Counted from the stretch's first letter, positions 1 to 8,242 are shown. The stretch: 20,742 bases of DNA from a bacterium (GCA_011051855.1 DRKG01000473.1:1-20742); one strand, 5' to 3'. A program made the numbers and translations. The notes: generated by a model not told the origin, from the sequence alone.

Positions 1-2
1 CG

Positions 3-332
3 ATCCAGGGGGCGCGCCACCTGGCCGCTCACGGCGCTCGCTTGATCCAGGAAGGCACCGGCTTCGGCTGTGTGCAGTGCCACGCGGTCGGGGAGCAGAA
101 GGCGACGCAGGTATTCGAGCGCGAAGGCATCAACTTGGTTACCGCGCGCCGGCGGTTGCGGCACGAATACTACACCCGCTGGCTGCGCGACCCGCCGCGT
201 CTCGATCCCGATGCGCGCATGCCGAAGTACGCCGACGACAAGGGGCGCACCGCGTTCACCGATGTGCTCGACGGGGTCGCGGCGGACCAGTTCGAGGCGA
301 TTTGGCAATTCCTCGGCGACAAGGTGCGGTGA
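3..332 (+). CDS. c-type cytochrome, C-terminal part (5' end outside window)
   Basis: The frame is open from the left edge to a TGA at 330-332, so this is the 3' end of a longer gene (about 109 codons visible). The sequence shows one haem c attachment motif, CVQCH, coded at about 72-86, and downstream an ARMPKYADD stretch that would supply the distal methionine haem ligand. The closing region, with a Trp-rich RWLRDP segment and a final FEAIWQFL helix, is typical of monohaem cytochrome c domains placed at the end of larger periplasmic electron-transfer or dehydrogenase proteins. The role is periplasmic electron transfer; the partner and the rest of the protein cannot be seen. It overlaps the next gene by TGATG. 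The domain call is firm; the protein family is not. Confidence 0.8.
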   Translation: MQGARHLAAHGARLIQEGTGFGCVQCHAVGEQKATQVFEREGINLVTARRRLRHEYYTRWLRDPPRLDPDARMPKYADDKGRTAFTDVLDGVAADQFEAIWQFLGDKVR

Positions 333-973
333 TGGAGGTGCCGCTCGGCGAACTCGGCGTCGAGCTGGTGCCACGCGGCGCCGGTGTCGAGCTGCGCGGC
401 GGGGACCGCGATTGGGTGCGGGCGGTGTTGGTCGCCTTCGGCCACCGCGCCGAAGTTCGGCGCGATGGTCTGTGGGTGCCGGCCATCGACGCTGCCGCCG
501 CCGAACGCGCCGTGCGTGCGGCACTCTGCCCGCGGGCGGTGTTGTTCGATCTGGACGGTGTACTCGCCGACATCGCCGGTCGGCGAGCGCTCGCCGATCC
601 CGCCGACGTCGAAGCGATTGCGGCGCGGTACGCGACCGGCGTGGTGACCACCTGTCCGCGGCGGCTGGCCGATTCGGTGTTGGTGCGCTACGGCTTTGCG
701 CCCCACATCGACGTGGTCGTCGGCAGCGATGACGGGCCGTGCAAACCGGATCCGTTCCCAGTCCGGTTTGCGATGCAGCAGCTCGGTGTCTCCACCGCCT
801 GGATGCTGGGCGACAACCCGAGCGATGTCACCGCGGCCCGTCACGGCGGCGCGGTGCCGTTCGCGATCCGTCCGCGCGGCATCGGTGGCGAGTCGCACGA
901 GCAGCGCCTGCGCGGTGCCGGTGCCGTGCGGTTGGTCGATTCGGTGGCGGAGCTGCGGCGGTTGTTGCCGTAG
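332..973 (+). CDS. HAD-superfamily hydrolase (phosphatase-like) with aminotransferase-like N-terminus
   Basis: A 213-residue protein starting at ATG 332, which overlaps the cytochrome stop (TGATG); an AAGG about 7 bases upstream is a weak ribosome site. The HAD motifs are present: FDLDGVLAD with nucleophile Asp73 and Asp75, a motif II Thr near 106-107, Lys138 in CKPDP, and GDNPSD with Asp161 and Asp165. These predict an Mg2+-dependent phosphate-ester hydrolase. Only about 33 residues separate motifs I and II, so there is no usual C1 cap. The first 65 residues are not HAD; their pattern resembles the small C-terminal domain of a HisC-type aminotransferase. The HAD part itself recalls the group found fused to histidinol-phosphate aminotransferases. 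That link is inference. The substrate is unknown. Confidence 0.8.
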   Translation: MEVPLGELGVELVPRGAGVELRGGDRDWVRAVLVAFGHRAEVRRDGLWVPAIDAAAAERAVRAALCPRAVLFDLDGVLADIAGRRALADPADVEAIAARYATGVVTTCPRRLADSVLVRYGFAPHIDVVVGSDDGPCKPDPFPVRFAMQQLGVSTAWMLGDNPSDVTAARHGGAVPFAIRPRGIGGESHEQRLRGAGAVRLVDSVAELRRLLP

Positions 974-1011
974 TCCGGAGACTGCTCGGGGCGCTCAGTG
1001 GCTGTGACGGA

Positions 1012-1037
1012 ATCGGTCCGGCGTCCGCCGGACCGAT
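1012..1037. terminator. Perfect 12-bp inverted repeat between convergent genes
   Basis: ATCGGTCCGGCG is followed by TC and then its exact reverse complement CGCCGGACCGAT. It lies between the HAD gene, which ends at 973 on the plus strand, and the last gene of the metal operon, which ends at 1202 on the minus strand. A stem of this strength between convergent genes most likely stops or trims transcripts from both sides. Neither strand has a T-run after it, so it is not a textbook Rho-independent terminator. Confidence 0.55.
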
Positions 1038-1069
1038 CGAGAGGGGAGGGTAACGGCGAACAGACGACC

Positions 1070-1196
1070 CTTGGCCCTGCAGGACCTGGCCGCGGCGCCC
1101 AGGGCAGCCCTCCAGCGACTCCACCTCGGCGTAGAACGGCGCCAGGTCCAGCTGCCGCGTGAAGCCTCGCGTATCGCACGCGCAATCACCCGAGTC
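1070..1196 (-). other. Intergenic stretch with a coding-like minus-strand frame (possible gene remnant)
   Basis: The 228 bases between 974 and 1201 hold no complete gene. On the minus strand, just past the stop of the His-rich protein gene and in a different frame, about 40 codons read like protein (for example GFTRQLDLAPFYAEVESLEG) with G or C in nearly every third position, as in the genuine genes nearby. No start codon precedes it in a sensible place, and the frame stays open into the opposite-strand HAD gene. It could be a decayed gene fragment, or a chance open frame. I do not recognise the sequence. Confidence 0.2.
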
Positions 1197-1201
1197 GTAG
1201 C

Positions 1202-1993
1202 TCAGTGGCCGCCGCCGTGCTCGTGCTCGCCGTGCTCGTGCTCGTGCTCGCCGTGGTTGTGCTCGCCGTGCTCGTGCTTGTCGTGGTCGTGGTCACCTCC
1301 GTGCGCACGTGCCGCGTCGACCTTGGCGATGGCCGCCATCGGGTTCTTGTTGAGCTTCTTGATGCAACCCTTGCAGCACAGGCGCACGAGGCGGCCGGCG
1401 ACGACCCGGTCGAGCGGCGCCCCCATGCCGCCGAGCTTCTCGCCGCTGATCGGGCACGTCGTCAGCGGGTAATCCCGGCCCTGCGCGGCAACGACCGCCT
1501 TGTCGAGCGCCGCGAGGTACTTGGCAGGGGCCTCCATGAAGGTGGCCTTCTCCTTGGCCGAACCGACGCGCACCAGTCGGTTGCCGTGCACGAACTCGAC
1601 CGGGCGTGCGGGCAGGTTCTTGCCGGTGACGATCGACTTCTTGGTCGGATACAGCGGCCCTTGGTCGGCCGCGATCTTCTTGTCGAGGGCGGCGAAGCTC
1701 TTGTTCAGGTCTTTCGCGAACCGCTTCGGGCAGCCTCCGCAGCAGAAGCGGACCTCGCGGCCGTCGTAGACCTTGATGATCGGATCACCCATCGAGCCGA
1801 GCTTCTTGCCCGAGATCGCGCAGGTGTCGAGCGGGTAGAAGGCGTCGGCGGGGTGAGCCGCCTGCGCCTTGGCTCCATCCTGGTGCCCGTGATCGTGCCC
1901 CTGATGGGCCGGGTGGTGCTGGGAGGAAGCCACGCCGCAGAACAGCACGGCGGCAATCGGAAGAGAAACGAGGAATCGGGTCGGAGAACGCAT
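1202..1993 (-). CDS. Secreted Cys/His-rich protein with three TRASH/YHS-like repeats, last gene of metal operon
   Basis: A 263-residue protein. The ATG at 1993 is chosen because GAGG lies 6 bases upstream and it begins a signal peptide (hydrophobic core about residues 7-22); an in-frame ATG at 2005 is possible. A His-rich stretch follows (residues 26-37). Three repeats come next, at about 53-108, 115-168 and 175-228. Repeats 1 and 3 have a Cys in CAISG/CPISG and a later CCGGC/CCKGC cluster, the spacing of small metal-binding TRASH/YHS-like domains. Repeat 2 keeps the length and the YP...TGK...LV frame but has lost every Cys. The C-terminal tail (231-263) is almost all His, Glu, Asp and Gly. 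The likely role is periplasmic binding or buffering of copper or a similar metal beside the efflux pump. The exact family is not certain. Confidence 0.8.
   Translation of the reverse strand: MRSPTRFLVSLPIAAVLFCGVASSQHHPAHQGHDHGHQDGAKAQAAHPADAFYPLDTCAISGKKLGSMGDPIIKVYDGREVRFCCGGCPKRFAKDLNKSFAALDKKIAADQGPLYPTKKSIVTGKNLPARPVEFVHGNRLVRVGSAKEKATFMEAPAKYLAALDKAVVAAQGRDYPLTTCPISGEKLGGMGAPLDRVVAGRLVRLCCKGCIKKLNKNPMAAIAKVDAARAHGGDHDHDKHEHGEHNHGEHEHEHGEHEHGGGH
1205..1303 (-). repeat. Low-complexity His/Glu/Gly codon repeat (C-terminal tail)
   Basis: Tandem short units coding for HEHGEH-like runs at the end of the His-rich protein. The units (CACGAGCAC, CACGGCGAG) vary in order, as expected for replication-slippage expansion of a metal-binding tail. 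Length may differ between close relatives. Confidence 0.75.
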
Positions 1994-2029
1994 TGCGGAC
2001 CTCATCTGTCGAGAAACGACCCGCTCGTG

Positions 2030-2050
2030 GCGATGGCAACGTGCCGTCGC
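2030..2050 (-). other. Small hairpin between the RND pump gene and the His-rich protein gene
   Basis: In the 101-base gap between the pump stop (2095) and the next start (1993), minus-strand GCGACGGCA and TGCCATCGC can pair around a CGT loop with one mismatch. It could slow RNA decay or partly terminate, lowering expression of the last gene. There is no T-run. Weak evidence. Confidence 0.25.
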
Positions 2051-2094
2051 CGCGTGGCGGGTGAAGAAGAAGGAAACGGGATGCGCGCGTACGG

Positions 2095-5000
2095 TCATCG
2101 GCCTGCTTCGCCGCTGGTCTTGTGCGCGTGCCATTCATGGTGCATGGCGAGCTTCTTCGCTTGGAAAAAGAGCACCGGATAGACGAGCAACTCCATGAGG
2201 AAGCTGGTCGCCAGACCGCCGATCATCGGTGCGGCGAGTCGGCGCATCGTATCGGCACCCGCGCCGGACGCGAACAACAGCGGCACCAGGCCGATGAACG
2301 TCGTGCACACGGTCATCGTCTTCGGTCGGATGCGTTTCACTGCGCCGTCGTGGATCGCATACCACAGGTCGTCGGCGTTGCGCATGCGACCGGCCTGCTT
2401 GAAGCGCTCGAAGCTGTTGTCCAGGTAGAGCAGCATCACCAGGCCGGTTTCGGCGTCGAGGCCAGCCAGCGCGATCGCGCCCACCCAGACGGCGAGCGAC
2501 AGGTTGTAGTCGAGGAACCAGAGCAACCAGATTGCGCCGACCAGACTGAACGGCACGGCCAGCAGCACGATGCCGACGCGCAGCCACGACTTCGTCGCCA
2601 TGTAGAGCAGTAGCACGATCAGCACGGCGGCGATCGGGATCACCAGGGCCAGCCGCTCGTTGGCTTTCTGCATGTATTCGAACTGCCCCGACCAGACGAT
2701 CGAGTAGCCCTGCGGCAGTTCCACTTGTCGGGCGACGGCCTTTTGGGCGTTGCGCACGTAGGTGCCGATGTCGATGCCGGCGATGTCGACGTAGACCCAA
2801 CTCGTCAGTCGCGCGTTCTCACTCTTGACCTGCGGGGGGCCTTGGTGGATCTCGAACGACGCGAGCTGGCCGAGCGGCACCTGGCTGCCCGTCGGTGTCG
2901 CGACCAACGTCTGACGCAACGCCGGCAGGTCGTCGCGCAGTTCGTGCGGGTAGCGCACGTTGACCGGGTAGCGTTCGAGGCCCTCGACGGTGGCGGTGAC
3001 GTTCATGCCGCCGAGCGCGCTCATGATCACGTCTTGCACGTCGGCGACGACCAAGCCGAGCCGCGCGATCTCGTCGCGGTCGATGCGCACGTCGAGATAG
3101 CTGCCGCCCACCGACTTCTCGGCGAACGCGCTGGTGGTGTAGGGACCGGTGTCCTTGGCCGTCGACACCGTCGCCGCGATCTTGCTGGAAATGTCGGCCA
3201 GCGTCGCCAGATCGGGACCCATGACCTTGATGCCGATCGGCGTCTTGATCCCGGTCGACAGCATGTCGATGCGGGTCTTGATCGGCATCGTCCAGGAGTT
3301 GGTCAGCCCGGGGATCTGCAGGGTCTCGTTGAGGCCGGGAACGTGCGTGCCGTCCGGCCAGTCGTAGCCGTAGACCAGCTCGTCGACGGTGATCGGTTCG
3401 GTCGTCGGCCACACCGACTCGAGCGGTTCGCGCAGCCAGTCGGGCCAGTCGTCGAAGAAGCGCGCCACCGGCTTCTTGCGCCACAGGCTCTTGTCGCGCT
3501 GCAGCGTGATCGTCGTCTCCAGCATGCTCGGGGGGGCCGGATCGGTCGCCGTATCGGCGCGGCCGAGCTTGCCGAGCACGCTCTCGACTTCGGGGACGGC
3601 TTTGATCAGGGCATCGGTCTGCTGGAGCAGTTCGCGCGCCTTGTCGACGCTGATGCCCGGATCGGTGGTCGGCATGTAGAGCAGGTCGCCTTCTTCGAGC
3701 GGCGGCATGAACTCCGAACCCAGCTTGCTCAACGGCCAGAAGGTCGCGGTCATCACCAGCACCGCCAGCGTCAGCACCAGCCAGCGGAACTGCATCACGA
3801 AGGCGAACGCCGGATCGTAGAGTCGTTCGAGCAGGCGGCTGATCGGGTTCTGGTGCTCCGACAGGATGCGTTGTGGCAACACGAGCAGTCCGCCGAGCAC
3901 GAGCCAGCCGGCGCACAGCCAGTAGCGCCATGGCGCGAGGCTCGGCAGCGGCATGGTCAGAATGGCCGCCGCCGGAACGCCGAGCAGCAGGGTGTAGATC
4001 GTCCACCGCTTCCAGCGCGCCATCGCCTTCGGCAGCACCCGTTCGTTGATGAAGTAGACCATCAACACCGGGATGATCGTCACCGCCAGCACGGCGGCCG
4101 CGGCCATCGCGAAGGTCTTGGTGTAGGCCAGCGGCTTGAACAGTCGGCCCGATTGTTCGCCGAGTGCGAACACCGGCAGGAAGCTGACCGTGATGATCAG
4201 CAGGCTGAAGAACAGGCTCGGTCCTACTTCCCTGGCCGCCGCCCCGATCAACTGCGCCCGCGGGGTTGCTGCTCCACCCTGTGCGATCCGGTGCTGGTCG
4301 TGTTCGAGGTGTTTGTGCGCGTTCTCGACCATGATGATCGAACTGTCGACCATCACGCCGATGGCGATCGCGATGCCGCCGAGGCTCATGATGTTGGCAT
4401 TGATGTCGAGCAGATACATCACCAACAGGCTCGCGAGCACGCCGACCGGCAGCACGAACACCGCCACCAGGGCGCTGCGCGCGTGCAGCAAGAACAGGAT
4501 GCAGATCAGCGAGACGACGAGGATCTCCTCGATCAGCGTTCCGACGAGCGTGTGGGCCGAGCGCTCGATCAGGTCGCTGCGGTCGTAGGCGGTGCGGATC
4601 GCCACGCCTGGCGGCAGGCTGCGTTCGAGTTCGGTCAGCCGGTCGCGCACGCGTGCGATCGTCGCTCGGGCGTTCTCGCCGAACCGCATCACGACGACGC
4701 CGCCGACGGTCTCGCCTTCGCCGTTCCACTCGGCGACCCCGCGGCGGATGTCCGGACCGAGTCGGACTTCGGCGACGTCGCGTAGGAAGATCGGTGCGCC
4801 GTCGGCATTGGCGCCGAGCGAGATCGTGCGCAGGTCGGCGAGAACCTGCTCGGTGCGCAGTTGTTCGAGCGTCTTGCCTTCGGCCTTGGCCTGTTCGACG
4901 TCGGCGGCGCTCACCGAGCCGAGGTAGCCGATGCCGCGCACCATGAACTCGGTCTCGGCCATCTCGATCAGGCGGCCGCCGACGTCGACGTTCGAGCGTT

Positions 5001-5907
5001 GGATCCGGCGTTTGACCTTGGCCAGCGACAGGTTGTAGGCGAGCAGCTTCACCGGATCGACGACGACCTGGTACTGCTTGACGAAGCCACCGATCGAGGC
5101 GATCTCACTGACGCCTTCGAGGGCGGTCAGTTCGTAGCGCAGATACCAGTCCTGCAGGCTGCGCAGTTGCGCGAGGTCGACGTCGGGTCGCTGCAGGGGA
5201 GTGCCGTCGAGCGGGCACTCGGTGAACCCGCGCACCAGTTCGATCGACTTCAGCCGTTGCTGGGCCCGTCCGGGCGCCTGTTCGAGGCGTTCATAGCGTC
5301 GGTTCTCGATCGGGTCGTAGTAGATCGTGCGCGGCGCTGCGAAGATCCGGTGGTGCTGTAGCCGCTCCTGCACATCCTGCGGCAGGGCGTGCACGTCCTC
5401 GTCGGCATGCCAACGGTCTTCGATCGGATCGTGGAATGCTCCTTCCGGATGCTCTGGGCAGTAGGGCCCGGTGACCAGGGCGTATTCGTAGACCCAGCCG
5501 ACGCCGGTCGCGTCGGGACCGAGCTGCGGGCTGACGCCCTGCGGCAACTTGCCGGCGACGAAACTGAGCTGTTCGAGCACGCGGCTGCGCGCCCAGTAGA
5601 GGTCGGTGCCATCCTCGAAGATGATGTAGACGAAGCTGGTGCCGAACATCGAGTAGCCGCGCACCACCTTGGCGAAGGGCACGGCGAGCATCGTCGTGGT
5701 CAGCGGGTAGGTGACCTGATCCTCGACGATCTGAGGAGCCTGCCCCGGATACTCGGTGCGCACTACGACCTGCACGTCGGACAGGTCGGGGATGGCGTCG
5801 ACCTTGATGTTCCGCAGCGCGTAGATGCCGGCGAGCGCGACGAACGCGGTCAGCAGCACCACCATCACGCGGTTCTTGATACAGGCGTCGATGATGTTGC
5901 CGATCAT
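2095..5907 (-). CDS. cusA: Heavy-metal efflux RND pump, CusA/CzcA family, extended form
   Basis: A 1270-residue proton-driven inner-membrane pump, expected to move Cu+/Ag+ or divalent metals from periplasm or cytoplasm to the outer channel. The start is ATG 5907, which overlaps the adaptor stop as ATGA, with GGAGG 9 bases upstream. Visible family features are the first membrane helix at about 13-30, VDAIPDLSDVQV, SLQDWYLRYEL, the proton-relay helix GVMVDSSIIMVEN (Asp521, Glu528), EFMPPLEEGDLLYMP, MLETTI (Met795) and IDMLSTGIKTP (Met882), and the later helices up to about 1245. Usual CusA length is about 1040-1050, so this protein is some 220 residues longer. It has an insertion at about 147-243 with CPEHP and CPLDGTPL motifs, two extra hydrophobic segments at about 636-678, and a longer loop at about 803-860. 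The tail is His-rich (MHHEWHAH). Copper/silver is likely from operon content, not proven. Confidence 0.92.
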   Translation of the reverse strand: MIGNIIDACIKNRVMVVLLTAFVALAGIYALRNIKVDAIPDLSDVQVVVRTEYPGQAPQIVEDQVTYPLTTTMLAVPFAKVVRGYSMFGTSFVYIIFEDGTDLYWARSRVLEQLSFVAGKLPQGVSPQLGPDATGVGWVYEYALVTGPYCPEHPEGAFHDPIEDRWHADEDVHALPQDVQERLQHHRIFAAPRTIYYDPIENRRYERLEQAPGRAQQRLKSIELVRGFTECPLDGTPLQRPDVDLAQLRSLQDWYLRYELTALEGVSEIASIGGFVKQYQVVVDPVKLLAYNLSLAKVKRRIQRSNVDVGGRLIEMAETEFMVRGIGYLGSVSAADVEQAKAEGKTLEQLRTEQVLADLRTISLGANADGAPIFLRDVAEVRLGPDIRRGVAEWNGEGETVGGVVVMRFGENARATIARVRDRLTELERSLPPGVAIRTAYDRSDLIERSAHTLVGTLIEEILVVSLICILFLLHARSALVAVFVLPVGVLASLLVMYLLDINANIMSLGGIAIAIGVMVDSSIIMVENAHKHLEHDQHRIAQGGAATPRAQLIGAAAREVGPSLFFSLLIITVSFLPVFALGEQSGRLFKPLAYTKTFAMAAAAVLAVTIIPVLMVYFINERVLPKAMARWKRWTIYTLLLGVPAAAILTMPLPSLAPWRYWLCAGWLVLGGLLVLPQRILSEHQNPISRLLERLYDPAFAFVMQFRWLVLTLAVLVMTATFWPLSKLGSEFMPPLEEGDLLYMPTTDPGISVDKARELLQQTDALIKAVPEVESVLGKLGRADTATDPAPPSMLETTITLQRDKSLWRKKPVARFFDDWPDWLREPLESVWPTTEPITVDELVYGYDWPDGTHVPGLNETLQIPGLTNSWTMPIKTRIDMLSTGIKTPIGIKVMGPDLATLADISSKIAATVSTAKDTGPYTTSAFAEKSVGGSYLDVRIDRDEIARLGLVVADVQDVIMSALGGMNVTATVEGLERYPVNVRYPHELRDDLPALRQTLVATPTGSQVPLGQLASFEIHQGPPQVKSENARLTSWVYVDIAGIDIGTYVRNAQKAVARQVELPQGYSIVWSGQFEYMQKANERLALVIPIAAVLIVLLLYMATKSWLRVGIVLLAVPFSLVGAIWLLWFLDYNLSLAVWVGAIALAGLDAETGLVMLLYLDNSFERFKQAGRMRNADDLWYAIHDGAVKRIRPKTMTVCTTFIGLVPLLFASGAGADTMRRLAAPMIGGLATSFLMELLVYPVLFFQAKKLAMHHEWHAHKTSGEAGR

Positions 5908-8240
5908 CGTCCTTGGCCTCCGGTCGTTCGGGCCGGCAGGCGCTCCTCGACGCGCCCGCATTCGGGCATGTCCTGGCCCATGTAGGGGTTCTGCACCTTG
6001 TCACCGACCTGCAGCCAATCGGCTTCGGCCATCGGACAGAAGGCGCGCGACAGCGGCTGCGACGCCGGTGCCACGCGGACCAGGGCGATCATCGCCTCCG
6101 ACAGGGGCTTGAATGCCGTGCGCACGGCTTCGATGTCGAGCCCCTTGCCCGGCACGGCGGCGGCCACTGCGCGCGCCAGGGTCGCGATCGGGTCCGGTCC
6201 CTTGCCGAGCTGTCCGGCTGCCTGGTGGAGGTCGTGCCAGAGTTCGTCGAGGCCGTCCGTGCGGTCGGCGAGCAGCGTCGCCGAAGCGCGCAGATAGGCC
6301 TCGACCAGGGCGTCGACCGCGGCGGTGGTGTCGACCGCGGCGCCGTCGGGAACGTCGCCGGCCTGGCCCGCCACCGGCATGGCGTCCCGGGTGTCGAAGC
6401 ACGCCAGCATCACGCTTCCGTAGTAGGGGTTGCGCACTTCGCTGCCGGTCTGCAGCCAGGCGGCACCGCCGCGGTCCTCCTGATACATCGGGCAGTGCAG
6501 GCGCTCGATCGTGCCGTCGAAGTCGGGCGGCACGCCGGTGGCTTGGAGCAGTTTGACGAAGGCCGTGCTGAGGTCGGCGAATACGGCGCGGGCTGCCTTC
6601 AGTTCGGTCGTTGCCGAGAGTGCTTGAGCCTGTTGCTGCACGGTGCCGGCTTCGGGGTGCTGGTGCCAGAAATGCTCGTGGCCCGGAATGCTGACGGCGG
6701 TGGCAGCCTGCATGGCCTGGTGCAGTTTCTTGGCCTGATCGGCGATGCCGGTCATTGCGTCCGAGGCCATCGTGTCGCCGATCGCGAGGTAGGCGCCGAG
6801 TGCGCGCACCAGCGCCGCGGCGAGTGCCGCCGGGAGGGTGTCGAGTTCGGTGGCCGCGACTTCGTCACCACTCTCGGCGAGGCCGCCGCGCAGCATGCGC
6901 AGGATGCCTTCGCGGATGCGCGCCTCGCTGTCGAGCAGGAACTGCGCGCTGATGACGACTTCGTCGCCGGCGGAGAGGCCGTCGCGCACCTCGACCATGC
7001 CGCCATCGGTTTCGACGCCGAGTTCGACCTCGCGTGGTTCGAAGCGACCACCGCCGAGGCTGCGGATCACGACCTGCCGCTCGCCGGTGTCGATGACCGC
7101 CGAGCGGCTGACGAGCGGCCGTTCGTCGGCCAGTTGGCGTCGCAGTTCGACGCTGGCGAACATGCCCGGCTTGAGTTTGCCGTCGGTGTTGTCGAACTCG
7201 AGCCGAACGCTGATCTGGCGCGTCTTCTCATCGGTCCACGGATCGATGTAGGTCACCTTGCCGGTGCGTTCCTCGCCCGCCAGATACGGCAGCGTCATCT
7301 TCGCCGGTTGCCCGACGACGACGAACGGCAACTGGTACTCGTAGATGGCGGCCTTGACCCAGACTCGGTCGAGGTCGGCGATGCGATACATGCGCATCCC
7401 CGGTTGGACCCGCATGCCGTCGACCGCCATCTTGTCGATGACCACACCCTGGTGAGGGCTGCGAATGGTCATCGTCGGGTGCGGTTCTCCGGCCCGCTCG
7501 AGCGCGGCGATCTGCGCGTCGTCGATACCGAAGTAGGTGAGGCGTCGGCGGGCGGCGGCGAGGGAGCTGGCGGCGTCGGTCGCCACGCGCGGTACGAACG
7601 GGACCGACGGTTGGCTCTGCTGCTGCAGGGCGAGCAGGTATTCTTGCTGGGCGGTGTAGAGCTCGGGCGAATACAGCTCGAACAACGGCTCGCCGGCCGC
7701 CACCGGAGCGCCCAGGTAGTCGACGTGGAGCTTTTCGATCCAGCCCGCGACGCGCAGGTTGACGTCGTAGAGCCTGGTTTCGTCGTAGTCGACTTCGCCG
7801 ACCGTGCGCACGGTCTTGACCACGGGACCCGGTTCTACGGTGGCGACGCGCACACCGATGTTCTGCGCGACCACCGGGTCGATGGCGATTTCGCCGGTGA
7901 ACTTCGACGGGTCCAGCGGCGTCAGATCCATGTGGCAGATCGGGCACAGCCCCGGTGCCGGCAGGATCACCCACGGGTGCATGCCGCAGGTGAACAGGCC
8001 TCCGTCGCCGCCGTCACCGTCATCGGGTTGGTGCTCGGCGTCGTCCGTGCCGGCGAGGTCGTTCCACATCTCGGCGACCGTCGCGGAGATGCGGTCGCCG
8101 AACGAGCGGCCGACGAGCAGCATCGCCGTGCCGAACACCAGCAGCAGCAGCAGCACCCACAGGATGCGCCAGGCCTTCGGGGGGCGCCGCGACGGGTTCG
8201 GGGAATCGGCGGCGGGATTCGGGTCACGATCGGGGTTCAT
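5904..8240 (-). CDS. cusB: CusB-type periplasmic adaptor with HMBD and two DUF3347 domains
   Basis: A 778-residue membrane-fusion protein that links the pump to the outer-membrane channel. ATG 8240 has AGAGGA 6 bases upstream, inside the end of the previous gene. Order of parts: one membrane anchor (about 24-46); an Asp/Gly-rich linker; a heavy-metal-binding domain (about 84-109) with CGMHP and CPICHMDL; the adaptor body (about 115-440) with barrel-sandwich and beta-barrel segments such as GWIEKLHVDYLG and RSPHQGVV; then two copies of a DUF3347-like domain (about 468-617 and 640-763). Each copy ends with a Cys-Pro-Met, WLQ, NPY and a late Cys (HCPM...NPYYGSVMLAC and FCPM...NPYMGQDMPEC). Ordinary CusB has about 400 residues and one or no such domain. 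The gene overlaps the pump gene by 4 bases. Confidence 0.92.
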   Translation of the reverse strand: MNPDRDPNPAADSPNPSRRPPKAWRILWVLLLLLVFGTAMLLVGRSFGDRISATVAEMWNDLAGTDDAEHQPDDGDGGDGGLFTCGMHPWVILPAPGLCPICHMDLTPLDPSKFTGEIAIDPVVAQNIGVRVATVEPGPVVKTVRTVGEVDYDETRLYDVNLRVAGWIEKLHVDYLGAPVAAGEPLFELYSPELYTAQQEYLLALQQQSQPSVPFVPRVATDAASSLAAARRRLTYFGIDDAQIAALERAGEPHPTMTIRSPHQGVVIDKMAVDGMRVQPGMRMYRIADLDRVWVKAAIYEYQLPFVVVGQPAKMTLPYLAGEERTGKVTYIDPWTDEKTRQISVRLEFDNTDGKLKPGMFASVELRRQLADERPLVSRSAVIDTGERQVVIRSLGGGRFEPREVELGVETDGGMVEVRDGLSAGDEVVISAQFLLDSEARIREGILRMLRGGLAESGDEVAATELDTLPAALAAALVRALGAYLAIGDTMASDAMTGIADQAKKLHQAMQAATAVSIPGHEHFWHQHPEAGTVQQQAQALSATTELKAARAVFADLSTAFVKLLQATGVPPDFDGTIERLHCPMYQEDRGGAAWLQTGSEVRNPYYGSVMLACFDTRDAMPVAGQAGDVPDGAAVDTTAAVDALVEAYLRASATLLADRTDGLDELWHDLHQAAGQLGKGPDPIATLARAVAAAVPGKGLDIEAVRTAFKPLSEAMIALVRVAPASQPLSRAFCPMAEADWLQVGDKVQNPYMGQDMPECGRVEERLPARTTGGQGR

Positions 8241-8242
8241 GG

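Noticed and set aside
77..331. Longer HAD protein starting at 77
   Set aside because: This part lies out of frame over the cytochrome gene, which has the real CVQCH motif; ATG 332 gives a sensible start with TGATG coupling.
1198..1208. TAGCTCAGTGG, identical to a typical tRNA D-arm (A-box) sequence
   Set aside because: No acceptor stem, anticodon arm or T-arm follows; the bases downstream are the His-tail codons of the minus-strand gene.
1205..1303. Short tandem repeats that could suggest a CRISPR or minisatellite
   Set aside because: Units are codon-sized, imperfect and without spacers; they code for a His-rich protein tail.
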